45,613 bases of DNA from Variovorax sp. KBW07 (GTDB taxonomy: Bacteria; Pseudomonadota; Gammaproteobacteria; Burkholderiales; Burkholderiaceae_C). The translations under genes were made by a program, and so were the position numbers. Numbering within the stretch: position 1 is the stretch's first letter; the number at the start of each line of letters is the position of its first letter. Below, one piece after another: positions 24,413 through 32,277 of the stretch. The stretch is taken from contig NZ_QAJK01000072.1 in assembly GCF_003852515.1 (NCBI RefSeq), positions 1 through 45,613 on the forward strand, in the 5' to 3' direction. The notes below the pieces were generated by a model. It was not told where the DNA came from, did not search any database, and was given only the letters and a program-made list of their open reading frames with translations.

Positions 24413-24789
24413 GCGGCATTCCCCTCCGGGTTTTCCATGATTTCCATGTTCTCGATGGGCCGGACCTCGATGGCGCCGTAGCGCGCCATCGGAATGCGGC
24501 CGGCGATCTGGATCGCGGCGTTCAGGTCGCGGGCCTCGACGAGGATGAAGCCGCCGAGCTGCTCGCGCGCCTCCGCGTAGGGGCCGTCGACGTGCGAGCG
24601 CTTGCCGTTGCGCACCTGAACGACCTTGGCCGACTTCACCGACGCCAGGGCCTCGGCGGCAATGAAGTGGCCGCTCCTTTCAAGCTCGCGGTCGTAGGCC
24701 ATGGATTCTTCGTTCAGCGCCCTGAGTTCGTCGGGCGGAATCGTGCGGAACACCGCTTCGTCGCAATGAACGAGGCAGAGGTATTTCAT
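24409..24789 (-). CDS. YCII/DGPF-domain protein, first copy
   Basis: This 126-residue paralogue of the next gene starts MKYLCLVHC and contains 'DGPYAEAREQLGGFILVEA' at about 77-95, with Tyr where the usual DGPF signature has Phe. The C-terminal strand 'YGAIEVRPIENMEI' is as in the family. The ATG at 24789 follows AAGGAG in a good position, so this is the first gene of the three-gene operon ending in the DHA2 transporter. Its stop overlaps the next ATG (ATGA). The two copies differ throughout, which points to an old duplication or to a functional pair. Confidence 0.88.
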   Translation of the reverse strand: MKYLCLVHCDEAVFRTIPPDELRALNEESMAYDRELERSGHFIAAEALASVKSAKVVQVRNGKRSHVDGPYAEAREQLGGFILVEARDLNAAIQIAGRIPMARYGAIEVRPIENMEIMENPEGNAA

Positions 24790-25099
24790 GCGGGATCTCC
24801 TTGAAGATGGAATGGGAACACCCTTGGTCGAACGGCGATGGCCGAAATCGACAAAAAGGGCGCGGACGGCGTCAAGAAAATTTCTCTGGCGCCGGCGTCA
24901 AGCTGTCTTCCCTTTGCTTTGGAGGGGCGCTGGTTCACCGGCCTTGACTGTTTTGGAGAGCGCCCGGTACGCGGTACGGCGCATCCGGGCGCTTGCCGTG
25001 GGGTTTGTGCCGCTTGTGCCGCAGCCTCCCTTTTTTGGGCCGGGAACGCTTTATGCGTGCTGCAGCGCAGCACAACAACCACTTGCCAAGGAGTGCTCC
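24790..25099. other. divergent intergenic region between the YCII operon and the cupin gene
   Basis: This 310-base spacer contains no convincing gene. Its clearest structure is a stem with nine-base arms, AGCGCCCGG (24959-24967) and CCGGGCGCT (24985-24993), around a 17-base loop that itself holds GGTAC twice. It could be an operator for either gene or an attenuator-like hairpin in the cupin leader. The cupin ribosome site AAGGAG lies at the right end. Confidence 0.4.
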
Positions 25100-25522
25100 A
25101 TGCTGGACCGTACTGTCACCCAGTTTTCTCATGTGAAGCCCGGCGACACCGAGTTCGTGTCAGGCGGCCTGCGCGACTTCTTTCTCTATCGCGACCTCGG
25201 CATTGCGGAGGCCACCAACGGCAAGGTCATCGCGCATCTGGTCAAGGCCAACATGGCACCGGAAACGGGCACCGGCTGGCACCGGCACGAGGCGGACTTC
25301 CAGATCGTGATCATGGTAAAGGGCTGGGCGCGCTTCATGTACGAAGACAAGGAAACGCTGGTCGAGGCCGGCGACGTGGTGCACCAGCGGCCGGGCATCC
25401 GGCACTTTCTGTTCGACTACTCGCCGGACATGGAGTACCTGGAGATCGTGTCGCCCGCGGACTTCAAGAGCATCGACGTCGAGCCGGTGTGCGAGATTCC
25501 GCCGCCGACGCCCTGGAAGTAA
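25100..25522 (+). CDS. cupin-domain protein
   Basis: This 140-residue single-domain cupin starts at ATG 25100 after AAGGAG. The first cupin motif is 'GTGWHRHEADFQIVIMVKGWARFMYED' in pattern, with likely metal ligands His 61, His 63 and perhaps Glu 64 or Gln 68. The second motif is 'GDVVHQRPGIRHFLFD', with His 102. The fold is clear, but the substrate is not. Related small cupins act as dioxygenases, isomerases or plain ligand binders. Its stop lies only four bases from the stop of the convergent bpX6-like gene, so transcripts from the two strands probably overlap. It has its own upstream region facing the YCII/efflux operon. Confidence 0.85.
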   Translation: MLDRTVTQFSHVKPGDTEFVSGGLRDFFLYRDLGIAEATNGKVIAHLVKANMAPETGTGWHRHEADFQIVIMVKGWARFMYEDKETLVEAGDVVHQRPGIRHFLFDYSPDMEYLEIVSPADFKSIDVEPVCEIPPPTPWK

Positions 25523-25526
25523 CAGG

Positions 25527-28511
25527 TCAGCGGATCGCGAAGCCGGTCGCCACGCTGCGCTCGGTGTCCAGGTGCAGCACGCGGCCCTGGCCGTCGAACA
25601 CCAGCCAGCCGTTGGCGACAGCGCGCATGCCCGGCTCGCCGTCGGGCCACGCCAGCGTGGCGGCTGCACGGCCGCCGCCAAGGACCAGCCATTGCAGGGT
25701 GCAATTGCCGGATGCCGACCGCAGCATCACCAGCCAATCGCCGTCGACCCAGAAACCCAGCGCCGTGCCCTCCGGCGCGTCCGCATGGTCGGGCACGCGA
25801 ACCACGCCTTCGATGCCGGCGACAACCCGCCACCGCAGGCACAGGGTTCCGCCCTCCTCGGTCTCGCCGAGCAGGCGAAACGCACCGAGCTGTGGATGCA
25901 GCATGTGCTTGGACATCGGGATCGCCGAGAAGTCCATGCGCTCGCGACTCAGCAGACGCCGCAGTTCGCACTGGTAGCGCCACAGGCTCGGGCCCAGCAC
26001 GTCGTCGTGAACCACGAACTGCTCGAGGTGGCGCGTCGCGGTGAGCTCGACCACCTCGCCTGGCAGGTCGGCCACCTGCCACAGCACGTCCTGCAGTGAA
26101 CGCCCGGTGTCGAGCACCTGGATGCGGTTGCCGCGCGCCACGGTCCAGCCGATGCCGTCGAACTCGGTCACGAAATGGTCGATGGCGGCGAACCCCAGGT
26201 CGTCGATCTGGCGCTGCACCAGGTCGAGCCGGCTCACGCGCCACAGGCCATCGCGCTGTGCGAGCGCCAATGCGACCTGCCCGCTGTAGGCGGGAACCAG
26301 CCGGTAGGCCGGCGCCGCGAAACGGGCCAGCACGTGGCCCGTGGTGTCGGTCATGACGGCGCCCGCTTCACCGAGCGCCAGCAGGTAGCGGCCATCGTCG
26401 AGCAGCGCCGCATCGTGCACCGCGTGGGCGCCGGCCGCGGGCGCATCGAGCACCAGGGGCCTTGGCTGCTTGACGAGTGGCCTGGCTTGAAAACCGGGCA
26501 TCTCTCCGCCCGGCATGTCGGCCTGCAACAGAGGGTCGGCATTGAGGCGCAGCAGTGCCTGGAAGGCCTTTTTGTCGAGGCGGCCGTGCCCGCCCGCGTG
26601 GTCGGCGAGCAGCGCGGGCATCAGCACGGCCATCAGGCCGCGCGAGGTGGCGGTGTGGCTGGCCACGGCAAGCAGCTCGCTGGCAAGGGCGGCGCGCTCG
26701 CGATGCAGCAGCGGATCGTCGCGCAGGGCCCGCAGGCGCTCCGCGCAGGCATCGAGCGTGTCGGGCAACAGCAGCGCGCGCTGCACCAGCGCCCGGGCCG
26801 CCAACCGGCCATCGGCAGCCTCCGCGGCGAGCAGCCAGGCCACGGCCTTTTCGCGCGCGGCGGGCACGGGCCAGACAGCGTCCACGGCCTTCAGCCATTC
26901 GCCGCGCTGCGCCAGCGCCTCGCCCCATTCTTCACGCAGCCGGTTGGCCATCTCGGGCCACTTGGCCTGCAGTTGCAACACGGCGTTGGCAAAGGCGTTG
27001 TCGCGCCGCGCCACCGCAATGGCCCGGCGCCAGTCGCCGGCCAGGCACAGCAGGCGCACGATGACTTCGGACGGGCGGTCCCAGCCCAGCGCAAGCTCGG
27101 CGGCCTGCGCATGGCGTTGGTGCTTCTCCAGGTAGTCGAGCGCTTCCTGCCGTACCTGCAGCAACTCGGCCAGCACGAACACGGCCTCGTCGATGCGGCC
27201 GTCGCGGTCGAGCTTCTCGAAGCTCTTGCGATAGAGCTGCCGCAGGTGCTCCTGGAAGTTGTCGTCGACGTAGATGCCCGAACGCGGCCCGTTCGATCCG
27301 TTGAGCGACAGGCTGTCGCGCCGGCCCGGTGTGCCGAAGGCCTGCCCGACGTCGTGGCCCTCGCCGCCCAGCGGAATCGCGTGGCGCAAGGCCTCCATGA
27401 GATCGCCGTCGTCGAACATCTTGAGCATGCGCCGCATGTACGCAGCCTGCTGCCGGCCCAGCAGCTTCGAGAGCTGCGAAGCGATGGCCATGCGCGCCAT
27501 CCAGTCGCGCCAGCGCGAGCGCAACGGCGTTGCATTGCCGCGAGGCTTCAGTGAGGGCGAAGGCGATGAAGGCGACGGAGCGGGCCGCGCGGATGTAGCA
27601 GGCTTGCTCGCGGGCCTGCCGCCCTTCGATTGGCGCGCCCGCCGCGCTTCGACACGGGTCATCGCCCAGATCACCAGGGCCACGATCAGCAGCGTGGCGA
27701 TCGCAACCCCGATCGACGACGCGTCGAGCTGCATGGAGGGCTCGTGGCGCGAGGCGCTCGGCTTTGTCAGGTCCACCGACGAAGGCGCCTGCTTTCCGCC
27801 GGAAAGAAAGAACGCCAGCAGGGCCAGCGCGACCAGCGCCCAGCCCCACCATTTGTGGACATTGCCCGAGCCCGCCCAGCCCGTGGGGCCGCTGGCCCGC
27901 CGTGCGGGCGCACCGGTTTTCATGACGCCGCGGCGGGCCTCCATGTCGCGCGCGCGCTCGGCCATGGACTTGAGGAATTCCAGTTGCTCGTCGCTGGCCG
28001 GCGGAATCGCGTCACCCAGCACGTCGCGCACCGAGCGCCCTTCGGCATCGAGTACCACCGGTTGGGGCAAGGCCTCCCGGCAATCGAAGGTGTCGAGCAA
28101 CGCCGGGCCGGCATCGAGCCACATCGAAACGTCGAATGGCGTGGCCTGCGAGAGTTGCAACGCCAGCACCTCGCCGCCCTGCACGAGCCAGATGTCGGCC
28201 ATGGGCAATGCGGCGCGCTCGTTTCGGTCGAGCTCGGCCGAACACAGCGCGGCGCCTTCGCGCCGCAGCGGCCAGCCGGCGAGCCGGTCGCAATCGAGCG
28301 ACACCGGAGCCGCAAAGCGCAGCAGGTCGCCCTCCGCGAAACGGAACAGCTGCGCCCCCACGCGCCATGCCTCGACGATGCGCCGCGCGCGCAGCGGCTC
28401 AGGGAGCCACTCCGACGAGAACCACAGCCCCGCCACCGACTGCCGGCCCTTGAGCACGGGGCGGTGAACCTGCGCGGCCGGCATGCGTTGCCCGGGTTCA
28501 GGCATTCGCAT
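25527..28511 (-). CDS. bpX6-like membrane protein of a MoxR-vWA-beta-propeller system
   Basis: This 994-residue protein has several regions. About 1-195 is a globular domain that I assign to bpX6. Two hydrophobic helices (about 220-237 and 266-284) flank a short loop, so the protein is anchored in the inner membrane. A Ser/Pro-rich linker (about 300-330) is followed by a helical, TPR-like or solenoid region to about 630 (LRQLYRKSFEKLDRDGRIDEA, ELALGWDRPSEVIVRLL). About 640-994 is repeated beta-strand blades of a propeller type (HDAALLDDGRYLLALGEAG, GLWRVSRLDLVQRQIDDLG). ATG 28511 follows GGAG and lies within the upstream gene, giving a 14-base overlap. It is the last gene of the MoxR operon. 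The family name comes from published computational work on ternary systems; function is unproven. Confidence 0.75.
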   Translation of the reverse strand: MRMPEPGQRMPAAQVHRPVLKGRQSVAGLWFSSEWLPEPLRARRIVEAWRVGAQLFRFAEGDLLRFAAPVSLDCDRLAGWPLRREGAALCSAELDRNERAALPMADIWLVQGGEVLALQLSQATPFDVSMWLDAGPALLDTFDCREALPQPVVLDAEGRSVRDVLGDAIPPASDEQLEFLKSMAERARDMEARRGVMKTGAPARRASGPTGWAGSGNVHKWWGWALVALALLAFFLSGGKQAPSSVDLTKPSASRHEPSMQLDASSIGVAIATLLIVALVIWAMTRVEARRARQSKGGRPASKPATSARPAPSPSSPSPSLKPRGNATPLRSRWRDWMARMAIASQLSKLLGRQQAAYMRRMLKMFDDGDLMEALRHAIPLGGEGHDVGQAFGTPGRRDSLSLNGSNGPRSGIYVDDNFQEHLRQLYRKSFEKLDRDGRIDEAVFVLAELLQVRQEALDYLEKHQRHAQAAELALGWDRPSEVIVRLLCLAGDWRRAIAVARRDNAFANAVLQLQAKWPEMANRLREEWGEALAQRGEWLKAVDAVWPVPAAREKAVAWLLAAEAADGRLAARALVQRALLLPDTLDACAERLRALRDDPLLHRERAALASELLAVASHTATSRGLMAVLMPALLADHAGGHGRLDKKAFQALLRLNADPLLQADMPGGEMPGFQARPLVKQPRPLVLDAPAAGAHAVHDAALLDDGRYLLALGEAGAVMTDTTGHVLARFAAPAYRLVPAYSGQVALALAQRDGLWRVSRLDLVQRQIDDLGFAAIDHFVTEFDGIGWTVARGNRIQVLDTGRSLQDVLWQVADLPGEVVELTATRHLEQFVVHDDVLGPSLWRYQCELRRLLSRERMDFSAIPMSKHMLHPQLGAFRLLGETEEGGTLCLRWRVVAGIEGVVRVPDHADAPEGTALGFWVDGDWLVMLRSASGNCTLQWLVLGGGRAAATLAWPDGEPGMRAVANGWLVFDGQGRVLHLDTERSVATGFAIR

Positions 28512-30381
28512 CGGACGCTCCTTCGCCATGCAGCACCGCGCGCAACGAGCGCTCGGGCACCACATAGAAGATGACCTTCTTGTGCACGGTCAGCATGACG
28601 GCCAGCCCGGTGTTCGGGCAGACGCTGATCTTCTCGATGCGCTCGGGCGCGACGTAGATGACTTCAGGGGACGCGTCTTTCGCATGCAGCACCAGCGCGG
28701 TCCGCTCCGGCGACAGGCTCAACATGACGAAGCGCGCCTTCTTCGTGTCGTGTACCAGCGCGACGCCGCGGTGAATGTTCAGCTCGAAGCTCGTCCAGGC
28801 CCTCGAAGCCTCGACGTGCCGCATGCCGGCAGTGGTGGCAAGCGGCGTGGGCTCGTACACCCGCCAGGTTTCGTTGCCGCTGGTGGTGCTGTAGGTGCGC
28901 ACCGCGCAACTGCCGATGCCGCGCCGCCACTGCGTGCCGCCGCCGAAGAGAACCACGGTGTCGTCCGCGCCCGCGCAGACCGTGAGCACGGTCGAGGGCG
29001 ACACTTCGACGCCCAGGTAGCACAGCACCAGTTGCTTCGACCGGATGGTCGCGTAGACCAGGCCGCCATCGGCCCACTGGAGCATGCCCACCACGCGCTG
29101 GTCGACCAGCTTCGGAGGGCCAGGCTCGAGAGACGGCGTGCTGTTCCTCAAAGCCTCCCAGGCCACCAACCGGCCGTCCCGATCGATCACACACACGCAC
29201 TGCTTCTGCGCGCTGTGCAGCCAGACCGAGGGCAGCCACACGCCGAGCCCGGGCGGTGCGCGGAACACCTCGGGTTCGGGCGCGACGAAATTGCCCAGCC
29301 CCTGGACCTGCCAGAAATACATCGAGCGCTCGAAGCCCAGCAAGGCGCCAAGGCGCTTGCCCGCGAACATGGCCGTCAGCGGCTCCAGCCGGTCGCCCCA
29401 GCGTTGATACCTCGGCTTGCCGGCCTTGCGCTGCGCAAGGCTCGCAACGGGGAACACCACCACGCCGGGCTCGTCGAGCAACTGCACCGCCACGTGCGTG
29501 CCCTGTGAAGAGATCAACGGCGGCCGCTGCAGCGAGATGCGGCCACGATGGCGCTGGTGCACGGTGGCGGGTGCCGCCTGGGCGAACTCGCCCTTCAACA
29601 GCGGCACGGCAGCCTTCACCGATGGCAACGGCAACTGCGCGTGGCGCAGCGCATCGCGTCCGCTCAGGGAGACCTCGAGCACATCGCCCTGCACCGCGCG
29701 GCACAGGCGGATGCGGTGGCTGGTCCAGCGCTCGGCCATGGGCGGCTCCACCGGCGCGGCGCCGATCAGCCAGCTTTCGCCAGGTGGATGCGGCAGTTCG
29801 GCCAGCGCCTCCCGCCAGGCCTCGCCCTGCCCGGCATCGCCCACCACGAAGTTGCGGCTCTTCATCAACGCCTTGAGCTGGCGCGCGTCGTGCGCGTCGT
29901 GCAACTGGCCCGGCAACTGCAACACGCCCCAGCGGAGCGCGCCGCCGCTCAGCGCGGCCCGGCGCGCGAGCAGGATCCACAGCGCAAGTTGCCCCAGGCG
30001 CGACGCGCCGAGTTGCAGCGGCCCTGCGTCGAAGATCGCGACGATGCCTTTTTCGGCCTCGCGCGAACGCGGACGCGGCGCCAGGAAAAGATGTTCGCTG
30101 GAAGCCGCGCGGCGCAGGAACTCGTCGGGCAGCTCATCGGCCAGCAGCCACTCGGTGGACAGCAGGCGTTCGTAGCGGCCGCGTCGGCGCAGGTCGTCCA
30201 GCCCATCGGGCTCGGGCTGTCCGCCGCGCGTCTGACCCTGGAAGCGCCCCAGCAGCGGCTGCATGCGCTGGATGAGCGCGCCAAGTTCGGCTGCGATCTC
30301 CAGACCGAACCATTCGAGCCAGGGATGCCATGGCTTGAGCGCCTCGGGCAGTTCGGTGGCCGTTGCGGTCGTCGTGCTCAT
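28498..30381 (-). CDS. vWA-like/beta-propeller component of a MoxR ternary system
   Basis: This 627-residue protein is probably cytosolic. Residues of about 65-240 resemble a von Willebrand A domain ('GIVAIFDAGPLQLGASRLGQLALWILLARRA', residues 112-142). Its metal site appears degenerate: Asp 118-Ala-Gly-Pro-Leu stands where active vWA domains have Asp-x-Ser-x-Ser. Residues of about 290-627 are repeated beta-strand blades (THVAVQLLDEPGVVVFPVASL, GLGVWLPSVWLHSAQKQCVCVID, CAGADDTVVLFGGGTQW), consistent with a propeller. ATG 30381 shares ATGA with the preceding bpX5-like gene, and the bpX6 gene starts within its 3' end. In such systems the vWA protein is thought to be remodelled by the MoxR ATPase while the propeller senses a signal; this is inference from family descriptions. 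Confidence 0.7.
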   Translation of the reverse strand: MSTTTATATELPEALKPWHPWLEWFGLEIAAELGALIQRMQPLLGRFQGQTRGGQPEPDGLDDLRRRGRYERLLSTEWLLADELPDEFLRRAASSEHLFLAPRPRSREAEKGIVAIFDAGPLQLGASRLGQLALWILLARRAALSGGALRWGVLQLPGQLHDAHDARQLKALMKSRNFVVGDAGQGEAWREALAELPHPPGESWLIGAAPVEPPMAERWTSHRIRLCRAVQGDVLEVSLSGRDALRHAQLPLPSVKAAVPLLKGEFAQAAPATVHQRHRGRISLQRPPLISSQGTHVAVQLLDEPGVVVFPVASLAQRKAGKPRYQRWGDRLEPLTAMFAGKRLGALLGFERSMYFWQVQGLGNFVAPEPEVFRAPPGLGVWLPSVWLHSAQKQCVCVIDRDGRLVAWEALRNSTPSLEPGPPKLVDQRVVGMLQWADGGLVYATIRSKQLVLCYLGVEVSPSTVLTVCAGADDTVVLFGGGTQWRRGIGSCAVRTYSTTSGNETWRVYEPTPLATTAGMRHVEASRAWTSFELNIHRGVALVHDTKKARFVMLSLSPERTALVLHAKDASPEVIYVAPERIEKISVCPNTGLAVMLTVHKKVIFYVVPERSLRAVLHGEGASDANA

Positions 30382-30824
30382 GCGGCGCCTCCCGCCCAGT
30401 GCGCCTCGATGCGTGCAAGCAGCGCGGGCGACAGCGGCATCAGCCGGTCCAGCGGCAGCACGGCTTCGGGCCTGGCCCACAGCAGCAAGGGCTGGCGCCC
30501 CGGGTGATGGCGCTGCAGGCTGCGCGCGATCAGGTCCGCGGGCAGGTCGGGCGCTTCGAGCGTCGGCAGCCAGAGGCCGGGCGCTTCGGCGCAAGGCGCT
30601 GCATAGGCGATGCCGTCGACCCAGGGCAAGGCACCGCCCTCGCCCACCACGACCAGCAACTCGCGGCTGGCCGTGGCCGAAAGACCGGCTTGCTGTTCGG
30701 GTTCGAGAAGACGCAACCGCGCATGGAGCGCGCGCGCCGCCGTGCCCCAGGCCACGGCCGCCTGCGCGGGCGGTGCTTCGGCGCGGGGCCGCCAGCGCCA
30801 TTCGAACGTTGTCGCCAGGCTCAT
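30378..30824 (-). CDS. bpX5-like component of a MoxR ternary system
   Basis: This small 148-residue protein begins MSLATTFEWRWRPRAEAPP, has a Leu/Ala/Arg-rich helix (ALHARLRLLEPEQQAGL) and a middle strand-rich part (LLVVVGEGGALPWVDGIAYAA, LWLPTLEAP), and ends in 'PLDRLMPLSPALLARIEAHW'. Size, position directly after the MoxR gene and the 'LPWVDGIAYAAP..PGLWLPT' pattern fit the bpX5 domain of MoxR-vWA-beta-propeller systems. The start ATG 30824 shares ATGA with the MoxR stop and its own stop shares ATGA with the next gene. It probably links the ATPase to the vWA partner; the function has not been shown experimentally as far as I know. Confidence 0.7.
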   Translation of the reverse strand: MSLATTFEWRWRPRAEAPPAQAAVAWGTAARALHARLRLLEPEQQAGLSATASRELLVVVGEGGALPWVDGIAYAAPCAEAPGLWLPTLEAPDLPADLIARSLQRHHPGRQPLLLWARPEAVLPLDRLMPLSPALLARIEAHWAGGAA

Positions 30825-31948
30825 GCAGCCGCGGCGGCCAGACGTTCGACGAGCTGGCCGCGCAAACCGGTCAGGGGCTCGGGCAATTGCTCGCTGTTGA
30901 AGTTGGCATCGATCTCGCGCAGCACGCTCTCGGCCTGCGCGCGTGCCGAGGCGGGTTCGGCCTCGAGGCAGGCACGCGCGGTTTCGGCCAGCCGCGCGGC
31001 GCGCGACAGCGGCTGCAGCGTGGCTTCTTCCACCGCACTCAGCAGGTGTGGATGGTGGGCATTGGCGAAGGCGTCGCGCAGCACGTCGCGCGCGCTTTGC
31101 TGGGCCTCTTGCGTGGGCAGCACGTACAGCAGCGGCCACAGGTCGGCCTCGGTGGTTTCGAGCCGGCCCGCCAGCACGGCAGCCGCGGCCAGAAGGCGCT
31201 GCGACTTCACGATGCGCCGGTCCGACAGTTGCACGCCGGACTGGCGCAGCTTGCGGATGGCATTGGCCAGCGCCGGCTGCACACCACTCAGGTCGACCTG
31301 CCCGAGCTGCTGGCACAGCGTGTCGAGGTCGGCCAGCGCGGTGCCCGTGCCCACCGGTGCGTGGTCGGAACGCCAGCCGCCGCTGAGCATGGCTTCCAGC
31401 TGGTGGTCGGGCAGCGGCTCGATGAACACGTGCAGCAGAAAACGATCGGCGAAAGCCGCGAGCCCTTCGTCGTCGGGCAGCGCATTGGCCGCGCCCACGC
31501 ACACGCGCAGCGGGCAATGCAGCTGCGTGTGACCACGCCGGAAGCGGCGCTCGTTGAGCACGCCGAGCAGCGTGTTCAGGATGGCGGTGGAGCCCAGGAA
31601 CACTTCGTCGAGAAAGGCCACGTCGGCCTCGGGCAGCATGCCGCTCACATCGGTTTCGACCGTGCCGGCACGCAGCTTGTTCAGGTCCACCGGGCCGAAC
31701 AGCTCGGAAGGCTCGGTAAACCGACCGAGCAGGTATTCGAAGTAGCGCCCGCCCAGGCTCTGCGCCACGCGCCGCACCACCGCGCTCTTGGCAGTGCCGG
31801 GCGGGCCGACCACCAGCAGGTGCTCTTGCGCCACGGCGGCCAGCACGATGAGCTCGGCCAGTTGCTCGCGGCCGACAAGGCCGGTGGTGGCGGAGCGGAT
31901 GGCACGGCGCACGTTGTCCGCACAGGCCTGGAGAGAAGTGGTGGTCAT
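30821..31948 (-). CDS. MoxR-family AAA+ ATPase (RavA-like)
   Basis: This 375-residue cytosolic AAA+ ATPase has Walker A GPPGTAKS (48-55) and Walker B VAFLDEVF (about 110-117). An N-terminal 'GLVGREQLAELIVLAAVA' helix and a C-terminal helical lid are also present. 'PSELFGPVDLNKL' and 'LLGVLNERRF' are hallmarks of the RavA/MoxR clade. These ATPases act as chaperones or remodellers, usually on a vWA partner; here the vWA-like protein is encoded two genes downstream. It opens a four-gene operon with overlapping stops and starts. The ATG at 31948 lacks an obvious ribosome site, and the promoter must lie in the 329-base gap to the TonB receptor gene. Confidence 0.93.
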   Translation of the reverse strand: MTTTSLQACADNVRRAIRSATTGLVGREQLAELIVLAAVAQEHLLVVGPPGTAKSAVVRRVAQSLGGRYFEYLLGRFTEPSELFGPVDLNKLRAGTVETDVSGMLPEADVAFLDEVFLGSTAILNTLLGVLNERRFRRGHTQLHCPLRVCVGAANALPDDEGLAAFADRFLLHVFIEPLPDHQLEAMLSGGWRSDHAPVGTGTALADLDTLCQQLGQVDLSGVQPALANAIRKLRQSGVQLSDRRIVKSQRLLAAAAVLAGRLETTEADLWPLLYVLPTQEAQQSARDVLRDAFANAHHPHLLSAVEEATLQPLSRAARLAETARACLEAEPASARAQAESVLREIDANFNSEQLPEPLTGLRGQLVERLAAAAA

Positions 31949-32277
31949 CGGAAATCGCGGTTTGCGGATATCAACGGGCGGCCAGTGTGCCGCAGCGTTG
32001 TTTCAAAAAGAGACAAATGGCGGGCGAACGGCGATTCTGACCGAGCGCACGCCAAGTTTTTCGCACTCGCGCGACGGGGTACCCAGATGGCGAATCTGTC
32101 TTCCACCTGACCTGCCAGGTAAAGACGGGGCGCTGTCTCTCCGGCCAAACACCGGGCCAGTTAAAACTTCAAATAAGAGCTATTCGCAGCCAGAATTTGC
32201 GGCCAGTGGTGCTTTCGTTTGCATGCACTGCATTGCAACCGCACCGTCGCCCGCACATCTTCTGGAAAGCCTCTTCG
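31949..32277. other. divergent intergenic region between the MoxR operon and the TonB receptor gene
   Basis: This 329-base spacer has no convincing coding potential. It must hold promoters for the MoxR operon (leftward) and the siderophore-receptor gene (rightward). Visible elements are an 11-base palindrome, ACCTG-C-CAGGT (32110-32120), and an AT-rich stretch starting near 32161 that contains a Fur-box-like sequence listed separately. No terminator-like hairpin with a T tract is present. Confidence 0.5.
32170..32190 (+). promoter_or_regulatory. possible Fur box upstream of the siderophore receptor
   Basis: The stretch AAATAAGAGCTATTCGCA resembles betaproteobacterial Fur sites, which have the form AAATGAGAAT-TATTCGCA. 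It sits about 90 bases before the receptor ATG, where iron-dependent repression would be expected. The match is partial and judged by eye only. Confidence 0.35.

Noticed and set aside
24786-25082. A 98-codon minus-strand frame in the cupin/YCII spacer
   Set aside because: Cys/Arg/Pro-rich composition without motifs. It spans the ribosome site of the YCII gene and its start overlaps the cupin leader.
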